NCBI GenBank assembly: GCA_964642725.1 | Contig: CAZXQG010000013.1 | Coordinates: 9,320-73,319 of the forward strand | Length of the DNA: 64,000 nt | Direction: 5' to 3' | Source of the DNA: JAGVPT01 sp964642725 | GTDB taxonomy: Bacteria > Bacteroidota > Ignavibacteria > UBA10030 > UBA8401 | Shown here: positions 42,575 through 51,094 of the stretch, one piece after another | Position numbering within the stretch: the stretch's first letter is position 1 | How the letters are laid out: each line of letters opens with the position of its first letter | Program-made: the position numbers and the translations under genes | Notes under the pieces: model-generated | Told to the model about the DNA's origin: nothing | What the model saw: only the letters and a program-made list of their open reading frames with translations | Database searches by the model: none

Positions 42575-43297
42575 ATGAAACGTTTACTTTGTATTCTTAT
42601 AAGTCTCTTCGTTGCTTACTGTGCAAAGGCACAACACCCTGATTCTTCCGTGCTTGCTCCAAAGTTTCGCTTTTCGCTTAGCTTTGGTATTCAAGCCATG
42701 AATCCTGAACAGATTAACGACCGCATTGCAACGTCAAACGAGGCGCTCGGCAGTTTAGCCCGGTCAATAAAATCAATGCCGGAGCTTGCAGCTGCTCTAA
42801 CAATCCGGCCGAACCAGGACACAAAAATTCTAGTTCTCCGCGGCGGATATTTGTGGGCCGAGCGGGACTATTCCTTCTCGTCACCGGAAACGAAAACTTC
42901 TTCTACGCCGGTTGGAGAAGTGCAGGGGTTAATCAAGGAAAAATATTCTGCCTATCCGCTTTCGGTTGGAGTCGGTTTGTCGACGTTGAGTTCAGATTTT
43001 CAAGTCGAAATTGATTTCATTTATGCATTGGGATATCTCACCGAAGACGGGTCGTTCACAACGTCGGAAGGAACGACAACGTCGTATTCAAACAGCTTGT
43101 TCAGCCCGGCCTACGGCTTCCGCATTGCGGCGCAGACAACCGTTCCGTTGTCGTCTGCTATAAGTGTACAGCTGGAAATAGCTTACCGCGGATTGAAATT
43201 TGAAGAGTTTGAGAATGAAGTAAACGCGCAGCCTTCAGACATCGAGTTTTCAACGAGCGGGGTCTCCGGCAGTATCGGGCTGTCTTTTACGCCGTGA
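42575..43297 (+). CDS. Outer-membrane beta-barrel protein, unknown
   Basis: A 240-residue exported protein with signal peptide MKRLLCILISLFVAYCAKAQ. The rest alternates polar and hydrophobic residues typical of eight to ten beta strands, for example FRFSLSFGIQAM, SAYPLSVGVGLSTL and YGFRIAAQTTVPL, ending GSIGLSFTP. No named family was recognised. It forms a two-gene unit with the small lipoprotein upstream and converges on rlmD with only 4 bases between stops. Confidence 0.75.
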   Translation: MKRLLCILISLFVAYCAKAQHPDSSVLAPKFRFSLSFGIQAMNPEQINDRIATSNEALGSLARSIKSMPELAAALTIRPNQDTKILVLRGGYLWAERDYSFSSPETKTSSTPVGEVQGLIKEKYSAYPLSVGVGLSTLSSDFQVEIDFIYALGYLTEDGSFTTSEGTTTSYSNSLFSPAYGFRIAAQTTVPLSSAISVQLEIAYRGLKFEEFENEVNAQPSDIEFSTSGVSGSIGLSFTP

Positions 43298-43301
43298 GAT
43301 G

Positions 43302-44723
43302 TTAAAGCAAAGTCAGTTTCGTCACGCTCTCGATGTGATATGTATGGGGGAACATATCGACCGGCTGGACTTTGTCGATTGAATATCCGAATGGGGCAAG
43401 GAGCTGGAGGTCGCGGGCGAGCGTCGCAGGATTGCAGCTGACGTAGACGATTCTGGGGATTTTCATCCCGCCGATTTCTTCGACCGCTTTCGGATGCATT
43501 CCGCTTCTCGGCGGGTCGATGATCAAAACATCGGGCGCGGCAAATTTTTCCTTCCACCCGACATCCCTCGTCAATAAATCTTTCAGATCGCCGGCAATGA
43601 ATTCGCAATTACCAATGCCGTTAACTTCGGCATTCATCCTCGCGTTGAAGATCGAACTCTCGATGAGTTCGATGCCGACGACCTGTTTTACTGCGCCTGA
43701 AATGTAGAGTGAAATTGCGCCCGTGCCGCAATACAAGTCGTATACCACATCGCTCAGTTTCAGTTCGGCAAATTCCTTTGTCACGGCGTACAGCGTTTCC
43801 GCCTGGCGCGTGTTCGTCTGAAAGAACGAATTTGCGGAAAGATGAAACAGGTGATCGCCGATCTTCTCGGTGAAGACGCCGCTGCCGTAATAGACCATTT
43901 CCGTCTCCCCGACGGCAACATTTGCAAGCTTCGCGGTTATATTGTTAACCACCGTGACGATTTCGGGGAAGGACTTCGTCAATTCCGCCGTCAGTTCCTT
44001 CATGACGTCGGGACGGTCGTCAAACGTTACCAGATTTACCATCACGTCGCCCGTATTTTTTCCTTCCCGGATAACGAGGTTGCGGAGATATCCTGACTGC
44101 GGCTCGGACGTGTATGCCGGCAGCGAATGCTCGACGGCAAACCTCTTTACAGCGTTCAAAATGCCGTTGCTCAATTCCGATTGAAGATAACATTCATCGA
44201 TGTCGAGAATTTTATCGTAGCGTTGGGGGATGTGGAAGCCCAACGCCATGTCCGCAGTACTGCCTCCCCCCCCCTGCAGGGGATGGGCCGGGGGTGGGGT
44301 CTCCAGCCACCTTCTGTCCCCGAACGAAAACTCCAGTTTGTTCCGATAGAAATAAATTTCTTTTGATGGGATGATCGGAAGGACACGGACTCCCTTAAAC
44401 CCGCCGATCCGTTCAAGCGCATCGACAACATGCTGCTGTTTGAATGCAAGCTGCGATTCGTACTGAACATGCTGCCACCTGCAGCCGCCGCATGTCCCGA
44501 AATATTTGCACCTCGGCGTGGTGCGGTTCGGCGACGGCTGAAGCACATCAACAACTTTTGCTTCAAGATGTTTTTTCTTCGTACGAAAAATCTGAGCGCG
44601 CACTACATCCCCCGCAACCGCCCCTTCAACAAACACAACCATGCCTTCATGACGGGCTACGCTCGTCCCTTCAAACCCCGAAGAGTCAATCGTCAATTCA
44701 AGGATGTCGCCTCGTACGGGCAT
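43302..44723 (-). CDS. rlmD: 23S rRNA (uracil-C5)-methyltransferase, RlmD-like
   Basis: A 473-residue SAM-dependent RNA m5U methyltransferase. An N-terminal TRAM domain (about 1-60) is followed by the iron-sulfur cysteines C72, C78 and C81 (CKYFGTCGGCRWQH) and C178. The SAM domain has DLYCGTGAISLYI, and the catalytic nucleophile is in YVSCNPATLARDL. The Fe-S cluster favours RlmD over TrmA or RlmC. Residues 141-158 (ETPPPAHPLQGGGGSTAD) are an in-frame insertion encoded by a GC-rich palindrome and look foreign to the family. Its start overlaps the ABC-F stop (TGATG). Confidence 0.9.
   Translation of the reverse strand: MPVRGDILELTIDSSGFEGTSVARHEGMVVFVEGAVAGDVVRAQIFRTKKKHLEAKVVDVLQPSPNRTTPRCKYFGTCGGCRWQHVQYESQLAFKQQHVVDALERIGGFKGVRVLPIIPSKEIYFYRNKLEFSFGDRRWLETPPPAHPLQGGGGSTADMALGFHIPQRYDKILDIDECYLQSELSNGILNAVKRFAVEHSLPAYTSEPQSGYLRNLVIREGKNTGDVMVNLVTFDDRPDVMKELTAELTKSFPEIVTVVNNITAKLANVAVGETEMVYYGSGVFTEKIGDHLFHLSANSFFQTNTRQAETLYAVTKEFAELKLSDVVYDLYCGTGAISLYISGAVKQVVGIELIESSIFNARMNAEVNGIGNCEFIAGDLKDLLTRDVGWKEKFAAPDVLIIDPPRSGMHPKAVEEIGGMKIPRIVYVSCNPATLARDLQLLAPFGYSIDKVQPVDMFPHTYHIESVTKLTLL
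44259..44306. repeat. GC-rich palindromic repeat inserted in rlmD
   Basis: A C/G-homopolymer-rich block containing the perfect palindrome CCCCTGCAGGGG (44271-44282) and a following GGGCCGGGGGTGGGG run. It resembles small GC-rich dispersed repeats seen between genes in many bacteria, but here it is translated and keeps the frame. Confidence 0.55.
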
Positions 44724-46744
44724 CAGCTCCCGCTTTCCATTTTGGCAATCTCCTGGGACACCTTATCCCATTCATAATAATTGTCGTTCAGCATTGCCTG
44801 GACGGCTTTATACTCTGCCGAAATATGTTTGGCCTCTTCACCGTTCTTGTAGAATTCCGGCTGCCCCATTAGTTTTTCGATCTCCGACTTGCGTCCCTCC
44901 AATTTTTCGATTTCTTTCTCGACTGATGAAAGTCTTTTCTTCAACGGCTGGAATTTTTTCGAATGTTCTTGCCGTCGTTCTGCCTCGATTCGTTTCTTTT
45001 CTTTTTCGGAATGATGATCGGTGTGCTGCCCTTTGTTCTTAAGTCTTTGGTCTTGGGTCTTGGGTGTTAGGCCTTCAGAAACCTTCTGCCTGCTGCCTCC
45101 TGCATTCTGTTTTCTGTCTTCTGTCCTTTTCCCGCCCGCCCCTTCCTTTTTCTTCGTCAGATAATCGCTCACGTTCCCCAGGTACGTCCGGATTCCGCCG
45201 TGACTGAACTCCAGCACCTTATTTACGATCGGGTCGAGAAATGCCCTGTCATGCGAGACGATGAGATACGTTCCGCTAAATTCTGCAAGCGCCTCCTGTA
45301 GGACTTTCTTCGACCGCATGTCAAGGTGATTGGTCGGTTCGTCCATAATTAAAAAATTTGACGGAAGCAGCAGCATCTTTGACAATGCGAGGCGGCTTTT
45401 TTCTCCACCCGAAAGCACCTTCACTTTTTTAAAAACATCGTCGCCGCGGAATAGGAACGAACCAAGAATCGTCCGCAGCTTCGTTCTGACTTCTCCCGTG
45501 GCAACCTCATCAACAATTTGGAGCACTTCTTTGGACATGTCGAGCTCTTCCGCCTGATGCTGGGCAAAGTACGACACGATCGTGTTATAGCCGGGCACCC
45601 GTTCGCCGCCGTTGAACGGTTCCACACCCGCAACAATTCTTGAGAACGTCGATTTGCCGGCACCGTTCACGCCGACGACCGCGATCCTGTCCCCTCGTTC
45701 GATTGTGTAGTTTAACCCAGTAAATACTTTATGCGTGCCGTAGCTCTTCTGGAGATTTTTCAGCTCCATCACGACGCGCCCGCTCGGCTGCGGCTGCGGA
45801 AAATGAAAATGGATCTCCTGCTCTTCGTCTTCAATCTCTATCAAATCCAGCTTTTCCATCTGCTTAATGCGGCTCTGCACCTGCCGTGCTTTCGTCGCCT
45901 TATAGCGGAAGCGGTCGACGAACTGCTGCGTCTGCTTCAACTGTTGCTGCTGATTTTTATATGCGTTCATCACCAGCTCTTTGCGGATCAGTCGTTCTTT
46001 TTCGTAGAAGGAGTAGTTTCCCGCATATTCCTCCATTTTGCCGAGGCTGAGAGCAAACGTACGTGCGGTGATCGAATCGAGGAATGCCCGGTCGTGCGAC
46101 ACGAGGATGATTGCGCCGTTGTACTGGTGCAGATATTCTTCAAGCCATTGAAGCGATTCGATGTCGAGATGGTTCGTCGGTTCGTCGAGCAGCAGCACCG
46201 ACGGCTCTTTGAGCAAAAGCTTCGCCAGCTCGATGCGCATCTGCCAGCCGCCGCTGAACTCGTCCGTCTGACGCTCCAGGTCCGGAACCGAAAATCCGAG
46301 TCCCATCAGCACCCGTTCGATCTTCGACTGCATGCGGAATGCATCGAGATCCTCCAGCTTATGCTGGAGCTCGCCGTAGATCTCCAGCGTTTCCATGTAC
46401 TCTTGACTCTCCGTGTCCTGCGTGCTAAGAAGCGCATGCGCTTCCTCGAGTTCCTGCTGGACCAAAAGTATGTTCTCAAACGCCGTCTCTACTTCTTTAT
46501 AGAGTGTTTTACCAACTGCGGTCACGCCGTCCTGCGGCAAATACCCGGCGGTGACATAATGTGCTTTGCTCACTGTGCCGCTTTCGGCATGAGAGAGACT
46601 GGCGATAATCTTCAGCAGCGTCGTCTTACCGGCGCCGTTCGAACCGACAAGCCCGATGCGGTCGTGCGGACCGACCATGAGCGAAAGGTCGTCGAACAAG
46701 TACCGCCCGCCGAATTGCACCGAGATGTGATCGAGAGAGAGCAT
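44723..46744 (-). CDS. ABC-F family ATP-binding protein
   Basis: A 673-residue soluble protein with two ABC domains and no membrane segment; ABC-F proteins act on ribosomes. The first P-loop is GSNGAGKTT (about 35-43) with signature FSGGWQMRIELAKLLL; the second is GVNGAGKST with LSGGEKSRLALSKMLL. The inter-domain arm linker is Gln/Lys-rich (KNQQQQLKQTQQFVDRF). A C-terminal coiled coil (about 590-670) resembles the Uup-type extension. Residues about 541-571 before that coil are encoded by a heptanucleotide array and appear acquired. The gene is translationally coupled to rlmD. Confidence 0.93.
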   Translation of the reverse strand: MLSLDHISVQFGGRYLFDDLSLMVGPHDRIGLVGSNGAGKTTLLKIIASLSHAESGTVSKAHYVTAGYLPQDGVTAVGKTLYKEVETAFENILLVQQELEEAHALLSTQDTESQEYMETLEIYGELQHKLEDLDAFRMQSKIERVLMGLGFSVPDLERQTDEFSGGWQMRIELAKLLLKEPSVLLLDEPTNHLDIESLQWLEEYLHQYNGAIILVSHDRAFLDSITARTFALSLGKMEEYAGNYSFYEKERLIRKELVMNAYKNQQQQLKQTQQFVDRFRYKATKARQVQSRIKQMEKLDLIEIEDEEQEIHFHFPQPQPSGRVVMELKNLQKSYGTHKVFTGLNYTIERGDRIAVVGVNGAGKSTFSRIVAGVEPFNGGERVPGYNTIVSYFAQHQAEELDMSKEVLQIVDEVATGEVRTKLRTILGSFLFRGDDVFKKVKVLSGGEKSRLALSKMLLLPSNFLIMDEPTNHLDMRSKKVLQEALAEFSGTYLIVSHDRAFLDPIVNKVLEFSHGGIRTYLGNVSDYLTKKKEGAGGKRTEDRKQNAGGSRQKVSEGLTPKTQDQRLKNKGQHTDHHSEKEKKRIEAERRQEHSKKFQPLKKRLSSVEKEIEKLEGRKSEIEKLMGQPEFYKNGEEAKHISAEYKAVQAMLNDNYYEWDKVSQEIAKMESGS
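45032..45123. repeat. Translated heptanucleotide quasi-repeat array in the ABC-F gene
   Basis: Thirteen near-perfect 7-mer steps in two blocks. Block 1 (45032-45080): TTTGTTC, TTAAGTC, TTTGGTC, TTGGGTC, TTGGGTG, TTAGGCC, TTCAGAA. Block 2 (45082-45123): CCTTCTG, CCTGCTG, CCTCCTG, CATTCTG, TTTTCTG, TCTTCTG. The reading frame is kept through a hydrophilic linker. Confidence 0.8.
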
Positions 46745-46960
46745 GGAACAGTGATCAGTTTGGCAGATATTAGTAATCAGAGAATTGTGGAGTAAATATA
46801 CGAAAAATTGAAGGGAGATGGAAGGCTCTTCCTTGCCTTCGAGGTGAAAAGAATTTACATTGGGACAACTTACTGTTCAGCCCAAGCTTCGATAAGAAGC
46901 AATTTATTAATGAAAAAACTCAACAGCGAACGATACCATACTTTCTCAAAAGGAGTTCCT

Positions 46961-48376
46961 ATGAAAAAAAATTCCTTTTTGTATTTATTTATCATTCTCA
47001 CGTCTTACGTTTTCACCCAATCTTCTTTCGCCTCGGACAAAAACATCGACGGCACCTGGCTGGGAGCCTTGAAAGTCCAAACGATGGCATTGCGGATAGT
47101 CTTTCACATCCAGACAGATTCGACTGGGGCGACGAAGGCAACGCTGGACAGCCCCGATCAGGGAGCGAAAGGCATCCCGGTCGATAACGTATCTACTCGT
47201 CTCGATAGTCTTATCCTCACGATCAACGCTGTCGGCGGTTCGTATGAAGGAAAGGTGCAGCCGGGAGATTCGGTTATTACCGGTACATGGAAACAGGGTG
47301 GATTAGCGCTCCCGCTCGATATCCACCGCACTCATGAAGTTGCCGAGCTGCGGCGGCCTCAGGAACCGAAGCCGCCGTTTCCATACGACGCAGAAGAAGT
47401 TTCCTATGAAAACAGCGAGGCTGGCATCACTCTGGCGGGAACGTTTACAAAACCAAAATCCGGCGGGCCGTTTCCCGCCCTCCTTCTCATTACCGGCTCC
47501 GGCGCTCAAAACAGGGACGAAGAGCTGTTCGGCCACAAGCCTTTTCTCGTTATTGCCGACTATCTCACACGAAGAGGAATCGCCGTACTTCGAGTTGACG
47601 ACAGGGGAACGGCAAAATCCACGGGGAATTTTGGCGCGGCGACAACGAAAGACTTCGCCGGCGATGTGCGGGCCGGCATCAAGTTTTTGAAGTCCCGGAA
47701 GGATGTGAACGGCAAAAAGATCGGACTGTTAGGCCACAGCGAAGGGGGAATTATCGCGCCGATGGTTGCCAGCGATTCGAAGGATGTCGCTTTCATCGTC
47801 ATGATGGCCGGGCCTTCTCTCACCGGTGAAGAAATTCTCTACTTACAGGATTCACTCATCTCCACGGCGATGGGAATCCCGGCGGAAGAAATTACAAAAG
47901 AACTACAGCTCAACCGAAAACTTTATTCACTCATCCGGACAGAATCCGATACGACGAAGCTTCAGCAGGAAATCCGTTCGGCTGTTAAAGAATCGATGGC
48001 GGCCGACTCCGCGACGGTCGGCAAGATCAATGAAGAAGCAGTCAATGCTGCGGTCAAACAACTGACATCGCCGTGGTTCCGATTTTTCGTGACATATGAC
48101 CCAATTCCTGCTTTGGAAAAAGTGACATGCCCGATCCTGGCGCTCGACGGGAGCAAGGATCTGCAGGTCCCGGCTCAGCAGAATCTGGAGGGATTGGAAC
48201 GTGCCTTCAAGGTGAGCGGAAATAAAAATGCCGTCGCAAAAATCCTCCCCGGGCTGAACCATCTCTTTCAGAAAACGGAAACCGGCGCACCGCTTGAATA
48301 CGCTAAGATAGAGGAGACAATAAATCCTGAAGCACTGAAGGTGATTGGGGATTGGATTGAAGGAGTGACGAGGTAG
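46961..48376 (+). CDS. Exported alpha/beta hydrolase
   Basis: A 471-residue serine hydrolase. AAAAGGAG eight bases upstream of the ATG at 46961 and a signal peptide (MKKNSFLYLFIILTSYVF, cleavage near SFAS) fix the start; the open frame begins earlier but without support. Residues about 25-130 form a beta-rich domain (IDGTWLGALKVQTMALRIVF). The hydrolase domain shows LITGSGAQNRDE, the nucleophile elbow GHSEGG, an Asp in LDGSKDLQVP and His in GLNHLF. It resembles periplasmic acyl-peptide-hydrolase-like esterases; substrate is unknown. It is divergent from the ABC-F gene. Confidence 0.88.
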   Translation: MKKNSFLYLFIILTSYVFTQSSFASDKNIDGTWLGALKVQTMALRIVFHIQTDSTGATKATLDSPDQGAKGIPVDNVSTRLDSLILTINAVGGSYEGKVQPGDSVITGTWKQGGLALPLDIHRTHEVAELRRPQEPKPPFPYDAEEVSYENSEAGITLAGTFTKPKSGGPFPALLLITGSGAQNRDEELFGHKPFLVIADYLTRRGIAVLRVDDRGTAKSTGNFGAATTKDFAGDVRAGIKFLKSRKDVNGKKIGLLGHSEGGIIAPMVASDSKDVAFIVMMAGPSLTGEEILYLQDSLISTAMGIPAEEITKELQLNRKLYSLIRTESDTTKLQQEIRSAVKESMAADSATVGKINEEAVNAAVKQLTSPWFRFFVTYDPIPALEKVTCPILALDGSKDLQVPAQQNLEGLERAFKVSGNKNAVAKILPGLNHLFQKTETGAPLEYAKIEETINPEALKVIGDWIEGVTR

Positions 48377-48393
48377 AATGTTGGATGTTAATA

Positions 48394-48565
48394 GAAGCTA
48401 TCTCAAAAACACCGAGCCTAATCCTTCGATGCGTTCTCCCGCTCGTCGAGCGGGATCACTTACTCAGGATGAAGACGGAGTCCGTTCACCCTGAGCAATC
48501 CCGTTCCGGTTCAGCGGAACGGGAGCGTCGAAGGGCACACAACGAGACATTTTTGAGATAGATTC
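48394..48565. repeat. Palindromic element with terminal inverted repeats and three hairpin arms
   Basis: About 172 bp between two convergent genes. Ends are 16-bp inverted repeats with one mismatch (core CTATCTCAAAAA at 48398-48409 and 48550-48561). Inside, CCTTCGATGC (48423-48432) pairs with GCGTCGAAGG (48525-48534, one mismatch) and encloses three arms: CCCGCTC/GAGCGGG (48438-48454), CTCAGGATGAAG/GTTCACCCTGAG (48463-48495, imperfect) and CCCGTTCC/GGAACGGG (48500-48523). The planar fold is cloverleaf-like. No coding capacity is seen. Confidence 0.75.
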
Positions 48566-48599
48566 CATTCGGTAGCGGCCATAGCAGAAGAGTCTGGCG

Positions 48600-49478
48600 T
48601 TATAGAATAACTTCCATTCCCTCTTTTGCACCAAAACACTCGACCGGACTTTTTTGCGCGGCAATAAGCTGCTGTGCGTGTTTCACCATCTCATCGACGA
48701 ATGCATCGTCATGGTACGGGTCGTGGTGAAAAAGGGCAAGCCGCTTTACTTTTGCTTTCACGGCAAACTCTACGATCGATTCGACCGGTGAGTGCCCCCA
48801 TCCCGTCTTCGCCTTGTATTCTTCAAGCGTGTATTGAGCTTCGCCGATGTACAAATCGGTCCCCTTCAGGAATTCTATAAGCTTATCATCCAGGTATTCA
48901 GGAAATCCCGTGGGCCTTGTGGTTTTTTGCTGCGCCGGCAGCGTGAATTGGTACGGCTCGTTGTCCGTTGCGTACACAACGCTGCGAGTTCCGTCGGAGA
49001 CGCGATAGGCAAGCGACATCGCAGGATGGTTCAAATAAAAATGGGTGATGGAGATGCCGTCGATTATAATCGGAGCCTCCATCTCAACGATTTCGATGTT
49101 CGGGTTCATGTCACCGATGGCAACGGGAAAATAATCAGAATCCATCTGCATCCGCATGATCTGACGGAGGGTCTTATCTCTCCCCGGCGGCCCGTAAATG
49201 ACGATCCGGTTTTGGTGCCCGTATGCCGGAAGAAAAAACGGAAAGCCTTGTATATGATCCCAATGCGTGTGGCTGACAAAAATATGGACGGTGATAGGCT
49301 GGGAGGGAAATTCTTTCTGAAGTTGAATTCCGAGGTTGTGAATCCCGGTGCCGGCGTCAAAAACAATGATGGTACCATTCGCCCGGACTTCGACACACGA
49401 TGTATTGCCGCCGTACCGCAGCGTTGCCGGTCCGGGAGTAGCGATCGACCCGCGCGTTCCCCAAAATCGAACCTTCAC
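48600..49478 (-). CDS. MBL-fold metallo-hydrolase
   Basis: A 292-residue metallo-beta-lactamase-fold protein starting at GTG. The N-terminus RFWGTRGSIATPGPATLRYG is typical of a widespread phosphodiesterase/RNase Z-like subgroup. Metal ligands are visible in SHTHWDHIQGFPFF (H-x-H-x-D-H), in YLNHPAMSLAYR, in VYATDNEP and in the late LFHHDPYHDD. Substrate is unknown; cyclic-nucleotide or RNA phosphodiester are family possibilities. Its GTG overlaps the stop of the receiver-domain gene by four bases, suggesting the two act together. Confidence 0.9.
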   Translation of the reverse strand: MKVRFWGTRGSIATPGPATLRYGGNTSCVEVRANGTIIVFDAGTGIHNLGIQLQKEFPSQPITVHIFVSHTHWDHIQGFPFFLPAYGHQNRIVIYGPPGRDKTLRQIMRMQMDSDYFPVAIGDMNPNIEIVEMEAPIIIDGISITHFYLNHPAMSLAYRVSDGTRSVVYATDNEPYQFTLPAQQKTTRPTGFPEYLDDKLIEFLKGTDLYIGEAQYTLEEYKAKTGWGHSPVESIVEFAVKAKVKRLALFHHDPYHDDAFVDEMVKHAQQLIAAQKSPVECFGAKEGMEVIL

Positions 49479-49861
49479 GGCATCTCCTTCATCCGTTGTA
49501 CCATTTTCTCATTTGCAATTTGAAACAGCTCGTCAAACTCGACCGGTTTAATGACGTAGGCGTCGGCGCCAAGCTCAAGCGCTTTGTCGATGTCGGGCTT
49601 ATATGATTTTGAGGAGGCAATGATGATTGTCGTTTTGTTGAACACCGGGTTTTGACGCAGCTGTTTGCACACAGCAAAGCCGTGCATTCCGGGCATGATA
49701 AGATCGAGAAGGATAAGCTCGGGTTTCTCCGCTTCGGCAATAGCGAGACCATCAAGCCCATTGTCCGCCTCAAGGATGGTAAATCCTTTGTTCACAAAGT
49801 AATGTGAGTAAAAGCTCCGCAGAAAATCTTCGTCGTCAATAATGAGAACTTTTTTGTTCAG
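49475..49861 (-). CDS. Stand-alone response regulator receiver protein, probable CTG start
   Basis: A CheY-like receiver of 128 residues. The first usual start codon in frame, GTG at 49795, would remove beta 1 and the acidic pocket. The frame upstream encodes the conserved LNKKVLIIDDEDFLRSFY and back to the in-frame stop contains no ATG, GTG or TTG. GGAG lies 5 bases before a CTG at 49861, which I take as the start. The phosphoacceptor Asp is in ILLDLIMPGMHG and the conserved Lys in VIKPVEF. No output domain or kinase is adjacent; it overlaps the MBL-fold gene by GTGA. Confidence 0.85.
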   Translation of the reverse strand: MNKKVLIIDDEDFLRSFYSHYFVNKGFTILEADNGLDGLAIAEAEKPELILLDLIMPGMHGFAVCKQLRQNPVFNKTTIIIASSKSYKPDIDKALELGADAYVIKPVEFDELFQIANEKMVQRMKEMP

Positions 49862-50033
49862 AATATCTCCGCGAGTATTTGCAAAGTCAGTTCCGTTGTA
49901 TTCTTGGTGGAAAAAGTAGGGATTAGTTTATCGAAATGCAATATCAGAACCCGCGGGTAGTGTTGCAATTCAGAAAAATGTCGCACACTTGGTTGATTTA
50001 CTTTTCCAAATCTTTCAATTGATCACGATATTT

Positions 50034-50050
50034 CGGGTAAGGTGTCCGAC
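50034..50050. repeat. 17-bp motif, inverted copy of 61061-61077
   Basis: CGGGTAAGGTGTCCGAC occurs here and, exactly, on the opposite strand at 61061-61077. It lies in the 242-base gap between the response regulator and the DMT transporter gene, which otherwise holds nothing I can support. Confidence 0.5.
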
Positions 50051-50103
50051 ATAATTCAAGCGCGAGGCAAAATGCAACTCTACCCTCTGCTGAGATACAT
50101 CAC

Positions 50104-50988
50104 TCACCGCAAAAAGAGAATTGCAACGCCGCCGACTGCAACGCATGCACCTACGATTGCATGCCATGAAAGCCGTTCTTTGTAAATAAACCGCACGAGC
50201 GGCAGCATAAGAATCGGAACAGTCGCGATAAGCGTCGCGGCGATGCCGACTTTCGTGTACATGATCGCAATGAGGCTGAGCGTAATTCCCAGATACGGTC
50301 CGAATATCGCACCTCCAATCGTCAGCATCAATGCTCGTCTATCTTTCGAAAATACCCTTACCGGATCTTTGATGCGGCCTGTCAGAAGTGTCAGCGGAAG
50401 AAGGATGATCACCGATGCGGCGATCCTAATGAACGTTGCCACGAAGCCGTTGATCTCTCCTTCAACGAATGCCAGACGTGCAAAAACCAAACCTGCTCCC
50501 TGACCGAGTGCGCCGAGAAAACCATAGACCAGTCCGCTGCGCGTGACTTTCACTCGGGTCGATTCGCTTTTCTGGTTCGATACGATGACAAGCACGATCC
50601 CTGCCGTTGTCACAATAATGCCGATAATTCCCCATGCTGAAAGCATTTCCCCCAGAATAAAATATGCCAGCACCGCGCTGATCGCTGGAGCGAGCGACAT
50701 GATCAGCATACTGATGCGCGCTCCGTTTACTTGAAATGATTTAAAGAGGAACGTATCGCCGAACACCAGTCCAATGAAACCGCTGATGCTAAGGTAAGCA
50801 TACTGGCCGAACGAAAGGCGCATGCTGAGGTTCGCTGCAAGAACTGTCAGCAGAAGCAAGACCGCCGCCATGACGAGCCGGGCAACGTTCACTTGCACCG
50901 ATCCGATTCTCCGAATTGCCCCCGCGAACATAATCGAACTGACCGACCACACACATGCAGTCAATAATGCGCTAAGTTCACCGATCAA
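50104..50988 (-). CDS. DMT-superfamily (EamA) transporter
   Basis: A 294-residue inner-membrane protein with ten hydrophobic helices in two repeated EamA halves (about 1-140 and 148-294). Family features include the N-terminal LLTACVWSVSSIMFAGAIR, the APAISAVLAYFILGE end of repeat 1 and the matching VPILMLPLVRFIYKE end of repeat 2. Such carriers export metabolites such as amino acids; substrate cannot be assigned. It sits 106 bases downstream of an ABC exporter on the same strand. Confidence 0.9.
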   Translation of the reverse strand: MIGELSALLTACVWSVSSIMFAGAIRRIGSVQVNVARLVMAAVLLLLTVLAANLSMRLSFGQYAYLSISGFIGLVFGDTFLFKSFQVNGARISMLIMSLAPAISAVLAYFILGEMLSAWGIIGIIVTTAGIVLVIVSNQKSESTRVKVTRSGLVYGFLGALGQGAGLVFARLAFVEGEINGFVATFIRIAASVIILLPLTLLTGRIKDPVRVFSKDRRALMLTIGGAIFGPYLGITLSLIAIMYTKVGIAATLIATVPILMLPLVRFIYKERLSWHAIVGACVAVGGVAILFLR

Positions 50989-51094
50989 TTATTATTTCCT
51001 TTGGATGAAAAAAACTTTAGACATGACTCTCGCTCCGTCTGTGCGCGATGGATAAGTAACTCCAGCAAGGATCGGAAATCCATTGTCAGGATGT

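Noticed and set aside
45731..46795. 354-residue plus-strand frame opposite the ABC-F gene
   Set aside because: Antisense shadow; LLQLLLLIF-like runs simply mirror the Gln/Lys-rich linker.
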